From contig JAFWDF010000048.1 in the NCBI GenBank assembly GCA_017534025.1, positions 1 to 29,992 on the forward strand: 29,992 bases of DNA. The letters are read 5' to 3'. Within the stretch, counting starts at the first letter, position 1. Each line of letters starts with the position of its first letter. Below the pieces are notes generated by a model, which saw only the letters and a program-made list of their open reading frames with translations, was not told where the DNA came from and did no database searches. The position numbers and the translations under genes are program-made. The DNA is from Bacillota bacterium. Lineage in GTDB: Bacteria > Bacillota > Clostridia > Peptostreptococcales > Anaerovoracaceae. This document shows, piece by piece, positions 1 to 7,838 of the stretch.

Positions 1-39
1 AATTTCGCTTTCGTTTAGGGTAATATTGAGTTGAGCCAT
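1..39 (-). CDS. IS256-family transposase, N-terminal fragment cut by window edge
   Basis: Only the first 13 codons are present, reading MAQLNITLNESEI, which I recognise as the usual opening of clostridial IS256-family (mutator-type, DDE) transposases. The ATG is preceded by a strong ribosome binding site (GGGAGG about 8 bases upstream on the minus strand). A TATAAT hexamer lies upstream at 77-82, read on the minus strand, and is a plausible -10 element. The gene runs out of the left edge, so it cannot be said whether it is intact. The family call rests on a very short peptide plus the match of the element's end to the IS256 terminus. Confidence 0.75.
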   Translation of the reverse strand, partial: MAQLNITLNESEI

Positions 40-139
40 CTTTGTACCTCCCTGGCTAATAAAGTGTCGCAACTTCATTATACCTAAAGGTACGAGAAAT
101 GGCTCTTTTTTGAATTTACACCATTATATGGGCATGACC
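1..139 (-). mobile_element. End of an IS256-family insertion sequence
   Basis: Read on the minus strand from base 139 inwards, the sequence begins GGTCATGCCCATATAATGG and continues with GTGTAAATTC. It lines up base by base with the terminal inverted repeat of IS256 as I remember it (about GATAAAGTCCGTATAATTG followed by TGTAAAA), keeping the TATAAT and GTGTAAA core. I therefore place the tip near 139, with the repeat about 113-139. If so, 140-148 would be one copy of the 8-9 bp target duplication. The other end lies outside the window. Confidence 0.6.
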
Positions 140-412
140 GTATTTCCAATGCTTATGAGTCAATTCCTTTATTGGCGTATCATTTCCATTATCACAAAAT
201 TTGGTGAAGGACAAGGATTGAATCAAAAGGAAGAAGAAAACTATGCATTTCCAGCGAATATTTTTTAAAAATGCATAGTTTTTCCCGAAACTCCTTTTTG
301 ATTTTTCGTTAAGAGACGGAAGCGCCGACCGGATTTCATCGGCACGGCGCGCCGGATCATTATTAATATAATCGGAAACTGCCGCAGCAGGCGGCGCAGG
401 CAAGAAGTGATC
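140..412. other. Spacer between the insertion sequence and cbiD
   Basis: This AT-rich stretch contains no convincing gene. It holds a long inverted repeat (listed separately) and, close to cbiD, a lone TATAAT at 367-372 without a recognisable -35 box. I looked for an adenosylcobalamin riboswitch, which often precedes such operons, and found neither its conserved GCCACTG box nor the expected stem set. A small GC-rich hairpin (GCCGA/TCGGC, near 322-342) lies before the start. Confidence 0.5.
237..282. repeat. 14-bp perfect inverted repeat with T-rich flank
   Basis: The arms AAAACTATGCATTT (237-250) and AAATGCATAGTTTT (269-282) are perfect reverse complements around an 18-base AT-rich loop. Flanking A and T tracts make it symmetrical, so it could serve as a weak bidirectional terminator. 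The stem is low in GC, unlike the strong terminators elsewhere here. It could alternatively be the remnant of a small mobile element. Confidence 0.55.
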
Positions 413-1783
413 ATGACAGACTACACGTTCAGAAACGGAAAAAAACTGAGAACCGGCTTCACGACCGGGATTTGTGCGGCGGCAGCGGCGAAGGCGGCCG
501 TGACTATGCTGCTCAACGGGGAACTTCTGACAGAAGTGGAGATTATCTGGCGGGCAGACCGCGGCACGGATCCGCGTGGTGATGGGGCTGAAGCGCCGGA
601 ACACAAGACCATTTCCGGGCAGGATGCCGGCACGCTTAAACAGCATATCTTCCCGCTGGAAGAGGCCAAAGTGATGAAAGAACTGGCTTGCTGCGGGGTG
701 CGCAAGGACGCAGGGGATGATGCGGATGTGACGGACGGTATACTGATCATGGCAGAAGCACGGCTTGCGGACTGGCAGCGGCCGGGAGGAATTCCGGAAG
801 CGCTGGAGGCCGATTTTTCTCCGGCAGACCGGCAGGAGGCGCTGGAGGCAGGTTCGGGAATACTGATTCTGGGCGGGGAAGGAATCGGCCGGGTTACCCT
901 GCCGGGACTGGACCGGCCGGAAGGTGAAGCGGCCATCAATTCCGGGCCGCGGCGCATGATCCGGGAGGCGGTCCGGGCTGCTATTCATGAATGTGCTTCG
1001 GAAGCCGTTCAGACAACTCAGCACGAATGCGCTTCGGATGCAGCCAGCGGCATAATCATTACCATATCCGCACCCGACGGCAGGCAAATTGCCACCAGGA
1101 CATTCAATCCACTGCTGGGAATTGAGGGCGGCATATCCATTCTGGGCACGACCGGGATCGTAGATCCGATGAGCGGCGCCGCGGCAGAGGAAAGTGTTCG
1201 CACGGAAGTCCGTGTGAGGTGCGCACAGATGAAACAGGAACAGATGAGGCAGGAACGGTCTCAAGATGCCCCGGTGAATCAGGGTGACGCGATGCAGCTG
1301 GTACTCGCTCCGGGCAACACGGGGGCAGCGTTCGCGGAACAGGAACTGGACATCCCCCGGGATCGTATGGTGCTGTGCAGCAATTATTTCGGCGCAGCCA
1401 TTGATGAAGCCTGCCTGCAGGGCGTGGAATCGATACTGCTGATCGGCGCGCTGGGAAAAATGATTAAGCTGGCGGGCGGCATTTTCAATACACATTCCTA
1501 TGAGTCGGACGCGCGGCTGGATATACTGATGCGCTGTGCGCTGCAGGCCGGTGCGGATGAGGAGTTGCTGCGGGAAATGGACCGCTGCATTACAACGGAA
1601 GCCGCCATGGCAGTGCTGAAGGAGCATGAACTGGATCGGAAAACGGCAGGAATTGTATGCAGCCGCGCGCTGGAATACGTTCGCCGGCGCTGCGGGCGGC
1701 GCGGAGATGCGCCGGACTGTCAGATGATTCTGCTCAGCAACCGGGGCGGATGGATTGCTTCGTCCGAAGGGGCGCGGATCTGA
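413..1783 (+). CDS. cbiD: Cobalt-precorrin-5B C1-methyltransferase CbiD
   Basis: CbiD transfers a methyl group from SAM to C-1 of the corrin ring in the oxygen-independent cobalamin pathway, in the cytoplasm. The N-terminus has the family signature LRTGFTTGICAAAAAKAA (residues about 11-28). Later blocks typical of the family follow, including GTTGIVDPMSG near residue 245, the APGNTG segment and GALGKMIKLAGGIFNTHS towards the C-terminus. At about 456 residues it is longer than usual CbiD proteins; part of the excess is a loop with a duplicated HECAS motif, a 20-bp imperfect direct repeat at 986 and 1022. The start could also be GTG at 407; I chose the ATG because AAGAAG lies 6 bases upstream of it. 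It heads the cbi operon, 53 bases before the next gene. Confidence 0.93.
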   Translation: MTDYTFRNGKKLRTGFTTGICAAAAAKAAVTMLLNGELLTEVEIIWRADRGTDPRGDGAEAPEHKTISGQDAGTLKQHIFPLEEAKVMKELACCGVRKDAGDDADVTDGILIMAEARLADWQRPGGIPEALEADFSPADRQEALEAGSGILILGGEGIGRVTLPGLDRPEGEAAINSGPRRMIREAVRAAIHECASEAVQTTQHECASDAASGIIITISAPDGRQIATRTFNPLLGIEGGISILGTTGIVDPMSGAAAEESVRTEVRVRCAQMKQEQMRQERSQDAPVNQGDAMQLVLAPGNTGAAFAEQELDIPRDRMVLCSNYFGAAIDEACLQGVESILLIGALGKMIKLAGGIFNTHSYESDARLDILMRCALQAGADEELLREMDRCITTEAAMAVLKEHELDRKTAGIVCSRALEYVRRRCGRRGDAPDCQMILLSNRGGWIASSEGARI

Positions 1784-1836
1784 AGGGGCGTGGAACACAA
1801 TGATTAATAAGGAAACTCTGCCGGAGGCAGCAGACA

Positions 1837-3915
1837 ATGCCGGAGCGGAATGAACACGGAGAAATTGAGATGATATATTTTGTCGGTGCCGGCAGCGGCG
1901 CGCCGGATTTGATTACGGTGAGAGGACGGACACTTCTGCATACAGCGGATGTCATTATTTACGCAGGTTCTCTGGTGAATCCCGAACTGCTGAAGGGGAT
2001 CCGGGAGGATGCGGAGGTGCATAACAGCGCGTATCTGGATCTTGACCAGGTGATGGAAATCATGTACCGGTCGCAGGAAGAAGGTAAAATGCTCGTCCGG
2101 CTGCATACCGGAGATCCGAGCATTTATGGCGCGGTGCGGGAGCAGATGGACCGACTGGAAGAACGGAAAATTCCGTTCGAGGTCTGCCCGGGCGTCAGCA
2201 GCTTCAGCGGCGCGGCGGCATCCCTGAAAGCGGAATACACATTGCCAGGTGTGTCACAGACTTTGATTCTGACCCGCATGGAGGGCCGCACACCGGTGCC
2301 GCCGCGCGAGAAGATCCGGGAGCTGGCTCGCCACGGTGCTTCCATGGCCGTTTTTCTCAGCGCCGGCATGACGGAACGTCTGCAGGCCGAACTGCTGGCA
2401 TCGGGCGGATATAGCCCGGAAACGCCGTGTGCGGTGGTTTACAAGGCGACCTGGCCGGAGGAAAAAATTGTACGGACAGAGCTGCAGAATCTGGCGGAGG
2501 AAACCGTCCGGGCAGGCATTCGAAAAACAGCTCTGATTCTGGTCGGCGGATTTCTGGGTAATGATTACGAGCTGTCCAAACTGTATGATAAGCATTTTGC
2601 AACTGAGTTCCGGCCGGCGGCACCAGCGCAGACAGCCGCGGCAGTTTCCGGCACGGCGCCGGAGCCAGTTGCTGCGGAGAACCCGGATACGCAGCCGGAG
2701 CCTGCCGGCAAGAAGCCGCTTGATGTTGCGCTGGCGCCGGACCCGGTTGCTGCTGGTAGTCCGGAAACGGCGCCGGAGCCGGTGGAAGATGCGCCGGATC
2801 CTTACATGGGGCGGCGCGTGCTTCGGAAAACGGCGCTCTGTTTTGCGGACCGGGGCGAGGCGCTCGGCAGGAAGCTGGACGGTGTCCGGGTGCTGCGGCA
2901 CGGCCGGGACTTCACGAAAACCGGGGAGCTGACGGCAAAGCTGTTCGAAACCGAGGACGCGATTCTGTTTATTTCTGCAGCCGGAATCGCGGTGCGCAGT
3001 ATTGCGAACGAAATCCGCAGCGGCAGCAAGCAGACGGACCCGGCGGTGCTGGTTCTGGATGAAGGCGGACAGTTTGTGATCCCGATTCTGTCCGGCCATC
3101 TCGGCGGCGCAAATGCGCTGGCACAGGCGCTGGCGGAGCGTCTCGGAAGCCGGGCCGTGATCACAACGGCCACGGACAGCCGGGGAATCGAGTCCATCGA
3201 TCTGCTTGCGCAGCGGTGCGGTTATCATATTAATGATATGGCCGCCGCGAAGGCTGTGACAGCGGCCATGCTGCGGGGACAGCCGGCGGAGATCCGGAGA
3301 GTGCCGGATCCGGCTGGAGCGGATGGTGAAGAGCCGGATGCACTGGAGGTCTGCGTGCATCCGGAGGAAGCCCGTGCAGGAGAGCTGAATCGGCAAGAGC
3401 CGAACCAGGAGCCGGACACGTTGGAGATTCATGCGAACCCGCCGGCCGTGACATTAACATTAACACCGAAACGCTATGTGCTGGGAATCGGATGCCGCCG
3501 GGATACCCCGCCGGAGAGGCTGCTGGCCTTTGTCCGGGAAGAACTGCGCAGACTTGCCATTTCGGAAGAGCAAATCTATGCAGTCTGCTCCATCGAGGAT
3601 AAAGCCGGGGAGCTGGCCATTCACCAGGCGGCAAGGCATTTCCATAGTCCTTTTCTGGTATTTACGGCGGAGCAATTGGAAAAAATGCCGGGTGAGTTCA
3701 CCGGTTCGGAATTTGTGAGGCAGACGGTCGGCACGGATAATGTCTGTGAACGCAGTGCGATGGCAGGTTGCGGCGGCAGATTTGACGGATTTGTACTTCG
3801 GAAAACCGCCGGTTCCGGTGTGACACTGGCGGCAGCACGCAGAAAACCGGATCCGGCAGAAGTGGAAAACGCGGCTTATACCCGCCTGAAGTCAGGGCAG
3901 GAAAAGGCAGACTGA
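1837..3915 (+). CDS. cbiF-cbiG: Fusion: cobalt-precorrin-4 C11-methyltransferase (CbiF) and cobalt-precorrin-5A hydrolase (CbiG)
   Basis: Residues about 12-255 are CbiF, a SAM-dependent uroporphyrin-III-type methyltransferase acting at C-11: FVGAGSGAPDLITVRG near the start and TGDPSIYGA at 91-99. Residues about 325-690 are CbiG, which opens the delta-lactone and releases acetaldehyde: FISAAGIAVRSIA (378-390), LSGHLGGANALAQ (418-430), TATDSRGIESID (444-455), and a C-terminal domain starting YVLGIGCRRDTPPERL. The domains catalyse consecutive steps, so the fusion may favour handing over the intermediate. The linker (about 258-322) is rich in Ala and Pro and repeats TAPEPV. A second insert inside CbiG (about 487-540) duplicates an EPDALEV/EPDTLEI motif. 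Translation could start at the internal ATG at 1870, directly before the conserved core; both starts have GGAG-type sites. Confidence 0.93.
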   Translation: MPERNEHGEIEMIYFVGAGSGAPDLITVRGRTLLHTADVIIYAGSLVNPELLKGIREDAEVHNSAYLDLDQVMEIMYRSQEEGKMLVRLHTGDPSIYGAVREQMDRLEERKIPFEVCPGVSSFSGAAASLKAEYTLPGVSQTLILTRMEGRTPVPPREKIRELARHGASMAVFLSAGMTERLQAELLASGGYSPETPCAVVYKATWPEEKIVRTELQNLAEETVRAGIRKTALILVGGFLGNDYELSKLYDKHFATEFRPAAPAQTAAAVSGTAPEPVAAENPDTQPEPAGKKPLDVALAPDPVAAGSPETAPEPVEDAPDPYMGRRVLRKTALCFADRGEALGRKLDGVRVLRHGRDFTKTGELTAKLFETEDAILFISAAGIAVRSIANEIRSGSKQTDPAVLVLDEGGQFVIPILSGHLGGANALAQALAERLGSRAVITTATDSRGIESIDLLAQRCGYHINDMAAAKAVTAAMLRGQPAEIRRVPDPAGADGEEPDALEVCVHPEEARAGELNRQEPNQEPDTLEIHANPPAVTLTLTPKRYVLGIGCRRDTPPERLLAFVREELRRLAISEEQIYAVCSIEDKAGELAIHQAARHFHSPFLVFTAEQLEKMPGEFTGSEFVRQTVGTDNVCERSAMAGCGGRFDGFVLRKTAGSGVTLAAARRKPDPAEVENAAYTRLKSGQEKAD

Positions 3916-3962
3916 ATACAGAAGAGAAAAGAAAGAAGCAGGAGCCGGGAAAGGCAGAGAGG

Positions 3963-5687
3963 ATGCGCAGAACGATGAAACTGACGATAGCGGGGATTGG
4001 TCCGGGCAGTGAGGACGGAATGACCGTAGCGGTCCGCAGGGCTCTGGAGCAGGCGGATCAGATTGTGGGATATGATCTGTATGTCGATCTGGTTCGGCAG
4101 TTTCTGCCAGGGAAAGACTACTATTCTACTCCCATGCGCTCTGAAAAAGAGCGGGTCGAATACGCGGTCCGGCAGGCAGCGGAAGGAACGGAAACGGTGC
4201 TGGTCTGCAGCGGCGATCCCGGGGTGTACGGAATGGCGTCGCTGGCGATGGACACGGCCGACCGGCTGGGTCTTGGGAAAACACTGGACATCCGGATTCT
4301 TCCCGGTGTGACGGCGGCACTCAGTGCGGCGGCACTGGCAGGCTCTCCGTTTACCTGCGACTTTGCCGTGATCAGCCTCAGCGATCTGATGGTTCCCTGG
4401 AGCCTGATCGAAAAGCGGCTGGATGCTGCGGCCCGCGGCGATCTGGCAATGGCTCTTTACAATCCGGGATCCCGGAAACGAACCGGACATCTGGAAAAAG
4501 CGTGCCGGATCATTTCCCGGTACCGGAAAGCCGGTACGGTTTGCGCCATTGTGGAAAATATCGGACGGGCCGGGGAGAAATGCAGAATTGTGACGCTGGA
4601 GGAACTGGCGGAAACGACGGTGGGAATGACCACGACGGTGCTGATCGGCAGCAGTTTTACGAAAGAACTGAACGGGCGCATGGTTACGCCTCGCGGGTAT
4701 GCCGATGAATATGAACGCGGCTCGGACCAGCCCGGCGCCCGCAGAAATGACGATCCCGGCGTTCGGGGCAGCATTTTGCTGTTCGGCGGAACGGCGGAAG
4801 GCCGGGAGCTGGCAGAAACGGCCCTGCAGGAAGGCTACCGGGTTACCGTGTCCGTGGTTTCCGAATATGGGGAAGAAGTCCTGGAACCGCTGGCCCGTCA
4901 GGAATCACTGATCCGTCAGGAACCGGGCAGCACTTTGGAGCAGCCGGGAAAAAGCGCTCTCGCAGATGCCTCCGATGCAGAAGCCTCCGGCACAAATATC
5001 TCCGGGGCAGACATTTCCGGCAGACTCCGGATTATTCGCGGAAAAATGCTGCCGGAGCAGATTCTGGAGCTCCTGAAAACTGGACAATATGACTTTGTAA
5101 TTGACGCGACCCATCCGTATGCTGCTTCGATTACCGGGAGTGTGCAGCGGGCGGCAGAGCAGGCGTCGCTTCCGTACTTCCGCGTGCTGCGGGAACTGTC
5201 CGTTCCCGGGCAGCAGTCCGCGAAGCCGGCATCTCAGCACGGGCATACCCCGGACATTCTTTCCTTTTCCACGATGGATCAGATAATCGATTACCTGAAC
5301 ACCTGTGAAGGACGGGTCTTTTTCTCCACCGGATCTGCCGGTGCGCCGCAGTATGCGCAGCTGAAAAATGCGGCGGAGCGGGCCGTCATCCGCATACTGC
5401 CTTCGGAGGAGGCCATTGCAATCTGCAGGAAGGCCGGGTTCCGAGGCAGGAACCTGATCTGTATGCAGGGCCCATTTGATCAGGAAATGAATGAAGCCTG
5501 TTTCCGCTTCGCGAAAGCGGATTATCTGATCACCAAATCGGCCGGCAAACGGGGCGGGTTTGATGCGAAGATCCGCGCGGCACGGGCGCTGGGAATGAAA
5601 ATTATAATGCTTGAACCGCCGGCACAGACCGAAGGAATTACACTGGAGCAGATGACAGAAAGGCTGAAAAAATGGAAAAAACGGTAA
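3963..5687 (+). CDS. cbiH-cbiJ: Fusion: precorrin-3B C17-methyltransferase (CbiH/CobJ) and precorrin-6A reductase (CbiJ/CobK)
   Basis: Residues 1 to about 250 match CbiH, which methylates C-17 and drives ring contraction: LTIAGIGPGSEDGMT near the start, VCSGDPGVYGMA (81-92), LPGVTAALSAAA and ALYNPGSRKRTGHL (164-177). From residue 271 the sequence ILLFGGTAEGRELA opens a CbiJ domain, the reductase of cobalt-precorrin-6A, with IDATHPYAA and TKSAGKRGGFDAKI further on. The two activities are not consecutive in the pathway. A Ser/Ala/Gln-rich stretch near residues 312-357 interrupts the first part of CbiJ and looks like an inserted loop with small repeats (RQES/RQEP, ISGADISG). A second ATG at 3975 is possible. 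The 3' end overlaps the next gene by 16 bases, so translation is probably coupled. Confidence 0.92.
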   Translation: MRRTMKLTIAGIGPGSEDGMTVAVRRALEQADQIVGYDLYVDLVRQFLPGKDYYSTPMRSEKERVEYAVRQAAEGTETVLVCSGDPGVYGMASLAMDTADRLGLGKTLDIRILPGVTAALSAAALAGSPFTCDFAVISLSDLMVPWSLIEKRLDAAARGDLAMALYNPGSRKRTGHLEKACRIISRYRKAGTVCAIVENIGRAGEKCRIVTLEELAETTVGMTTTVLIGSSFTKELNGRMVTPRGYADEYERGSDQPGARRNDDPGVRGSILLFGGTAEGRELAETALQEGYRVTVSVVSEYGEEVLEPLARQESLIRQEPGSTLEQPGKSALADASDAEASGTNISGADISGRLRIIRGKMLPEQILELLKTGQYDFVIDATHPYAASITGSVQRAAEQASLPYFRVLRELSVPGQQSAKPASQHGHTPDILSFSTMDQIIDYLNTCEGRVFFSTGSAGAPQYAQLKNAAERAVIRILPSEEAIAICRKAGFRGRNLICMQGPFDQEMNEACFRFAKADYLITKSAGKRGGFDAKIRAARALGMKIIMLEPPAQTEGITLEQMTERLKKWKKR

Positions 5688-6934
5688 ATATTCTCTCAGC
5701 CGGTCCGGGCGGCAGGGAAAGCATGAGCCTGGAAGCGGCCTCGCTGGCCGATGCTGCCGACCTGCTGATCGGCGCTGCCCGGCTGGTGGAGGCGTGGCCG
5801 CACAAACAGACCATAGCCGAATACCGCCCGGACCGGATCCTGCGGATCATCGGCGAAAGCAGCGCCGGCACCATCGCGGTTCTCGTATCCGGCGATGCCG
5901 GTTTTTTCAGCGGTGCCGGGGCGATTGCCCGCGCGCTGGAAGCGTATCAGCCGGCGGTTTATCCGGGCATATCTTCGCTGGCAGCATTTTCTGCAAAGAC
6001 CGGCATTCCGTACGACAACGCAAGGCTGATCAGCGCCCACGGCAGAGACATTAGCATCGTATCCGAAATCCGTCGCCACCGGGTTACTTTTGTGCTGGGC
6101 GGCGGCAATCTGAACGGTCTGATCCGCCGGCTGCAGGAATATCATATGAACGATGTACGGTTGTTTGTGGGAGAAAATCTGGGCAGTGACCGGGAGAGGA
6201 TCCTTGAAGGAACGCCCGGGGATCTGGCAGAGCAGCCTCTGGAAACTCTGGCGCTTATGGCTGTGATCAACGAACAGGCGCAGGCACTGGCCGCAGTCTC
6301 TGTGCCGGACGGCGAACTGGTCCGCGGCTCTGTACCGATGACCAAGGAACTGGTGCGGGGCGCGATCATTCGCAGGCTGCAACTGCGGGAAGACTCCATC
6401 GTCTACGATATCGGTGCCGGAACCGGTTCCGTCTCCGTGGAAGCCGCGCTGAACGCCTGGCGGGGTACGGTGTACGCATTTGATTACAAAGAGGAAGCTA
6501 TCCGGCTGATCCGGGAAAATGCTCTGCGGATGCAAACGGACAACGTGGTGGCGGTGCAGGGAACCGCACCGGACGTACTGCGGGGATATCCTCTCCCGGA
6601 TGCCGTCTTTATCGGCGGTTCGGAAGGAAAACTGAACGCAATACTGGAGGAACTCCTGCGGCTGCGGGAAGAAAGCGGGCAGAGCGCACCGGCATCCGGC
6701 AGGACTGCAGTACAGGCAGAAAGCCGGACTTCCGACCGGCCGATGAACGTTGTGATCAGCGCGGTGACTCTGCAGACTCTGGAAGAGGCGGCGGCGCTGC
6801 TGAAGCGCTTTGCTCCGCCGGACGGGGAGGGCGCCTCGATTGTCCAGGTTGCCGAAACCCGGCTGAAACCCGTTGGCCGGTACGATATGTTCCGCCCGGA
6901 GACTCCTGTGTTTCTTCTGAGTGCGACATTATAG
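5672..6934 (+). CDS. cbiE-cbiT: Fusion: cobalt-precorrin-7 C5-methyltransferase (CbiE) and cobalt-precorrin-6B C15-methyltransferase/decarboxylase (CbiT)
   Basis: This is the known CobL-type arrangement. Residues 1 to about 205 are CbiE (LSAGPGGRESMSLEA near the start, VLVSGDAGFFSGAGAIA at about 70-86), which methylates C-5. Residues about 218-420 are CbiT, which methylates C-15 and decarboxylates the C-12 acetate: PMTKELVRGAIIRRL (222-236) and the SAM-binding loop YDIGAGTGSVSVE (245-257), followed by AVFIGGSEG (311-319). A variable stretch near 335-355 (ESGQSAPASGRTA) looks like another low-complexity insert. The start lies inside the end of cbiH-cbiJ in another frame, with AAAGG about 10 bases upstream. 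It is the last cbi gene here; cbiC, cbiL, cbiA and cbiP are absent from the window. Confidence 0.93.
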   Translation: MEKTVNILSAGPGGRESMSLEAASLADAADLLIGAARLVEAWPHKQTIAEYRPDRILRIIGESSAGTIAVLVSGDAGFFSGAGAIARALEAYQPAVYPGISSLAAFSAKTGIPYDNARLISAHGRDISIVSEIRRHRVTFVLGGGNLNGLIRRLQEYHMNDVRLFVGENLGSDRERILEGTPGDLAEQPLETLALMAVINEQAQALAAVSVPDGELVRGSVPMTKELVRGAIIRRLQLREDSIVYDIGAGTGSVSVEAALNAWRGTVYAFDYKEEAIRLIRENALRMQTDNVVAVQGTAPDVLRGYPLPDAVFIGGSEGKLNAILEELLRLREESGQSAPASGRTAVQAESRTSDRPMNVVISAVTLQTLEEAAALLKRFAPPDGEGASIVQVAETRLKPVGRYDMFRPETPVFLLSATL

Positions 6935-7031
6935 CTCAACGTGCATGCGCGATCTTAAAAGGACAATATAGCGCGAAATAACGCAAAAAAAATCAGGGCA
7001 GCTGCAGTTAAAGAAAGGAAGGTTTTTTAAC

Positions 7032-7838
7032 ATGGCAGACAGGACATGGAATGAAATAATGGAACCGCTGTGGTTCCGGTATCCGCAGTATTGCGAGGAC
7101 AGCCCGGAACTGGCAGAAGGCGAAGCCGGAGCATACGCGGCACGGTTTGCGGAATGGAAGGATGCACTGTCTCCGGAGGAACAGGCCGAATATGACCGGC
7201 TGTTCCCGGCACCGTCGATCTGGAGCGCCGGCCCGGACAACCGCATGGAGCACGGCATATTCCGCATTCCGAAATGGCAGGAGGCCGATCTGCCGGAAGA
7301 CGATCGCAGCCGTTTCCGGGAACCGTTCATTATCTTTGAAAATTATCCGGAGAGAGAGGAGCAGGTCACGAAGAACTGCCTGAGCAACTGGTATCTGGAG
7401 CCTTTCCGGGTCGGTGAAAAAGAGTATACCTGTGTGGAACAGTATATGATGGAAGCCAAAGCGCTGCTGTTCGGCGACGCAGAAACCGGAGCAGAAATCC
7501 TGCAGGAACCGGATCCGGCACAGATTAAAGCGCTGGGCAGAAAAATCCGCGGATTCGATGACGTTCTGTGGAATCGTTTCAAATACAGAATTGTGCGGAC
7601 GGCCTGCTGGTTCAAATTCGCCTGCAGCCCGGACCTGCGCGCCTACCTGCTTTCGACCGGCGATGCTGTGCCGGTGGAGGCCAATCCGTCGGATAAAATC
7701 TGGGGCGCCGCGCTGGCGGCAGACGATCCGGCGATCATGCATCCGGAGAAATGGGGCGGAACCAACCTTCTGGGCATTATTTTAATGGAAGTCAGGGAAG
7801 AACTCCGCCGGGTGCGGAAGAATGAAGGCCTGTTATGA
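7032..7838 (+). CDS. NADAR-family protein (YbiA/DUF1768-like) with N-terminal extension
   Basis: The C-terminal part (about 115-262) carries the NADAR pattern: LSNWYLEPFRVGEKEYTCVE followed by QYMMEAKALLFGD (to residue 149), LGRKIRGFDDVLWNRFKYRI (168-187), WFKFACSPDLRAYLLSTGD, EANPSDKIWGAALA (216-229) and WGGTNLLGIILMEVREEL (241-258). NADAR proteins are N-glycosidases linked to ADP-ribose chemistry; E. coli YbiA acts on riboflavin-pathway intermediates, and other members remove ADP-ribose from DNA guanine as antitoxins to DarT2-like toxins. The first 110 residues, rich in acidic and aromatic residues, are an extension I do not recognise. GGAAGG lies about 10 bases upstream of the ATG. The stop overlaps the methyltransferase start by four bases (ATGA), so the two are probably translated together. 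The substrate here is unknown, and no DarT-like gene is nearby. Confidence 0.85.
   Translation: MADRTWNEIMEPLWFRYPQYCEDSPELAEGEAGAYAARFAEWKDALSPEEQAEYDRLFPAPSIWSAGPDNRMEHGIFRIPKWQEADLPEDDRSRFREPFIIFENYPEREEQVTKNCLSNWYLEPFRVGEKEYTCVEQYMMEAKALLFGDAETGAEILQEPDPAQIKALGRKIRGFDDVLWNRFKYRIVRTACWFKFACSPDLRAYLLSTGDAVPVEANPSDKIWGAALAADDPAIMHPEKWGGTNLLGIILMEVREELRRVRKNEGLL

Noticed and set aside
140..412. Cobalamin riboswitch before cbiD
   Set aside because: The conserved box and stem pattern could not be found; only an AT-rich inverted repeat and a small hairpin are present.
116..1837. Long open frame on the minus strand opposite cbiD (over 570 codons)
   Set aside because: It lies antisense to a clear cbiD, has Arg/His/Pro/Cys-rich composition typical of GC-rich shadow frames, and no recognisable domain.
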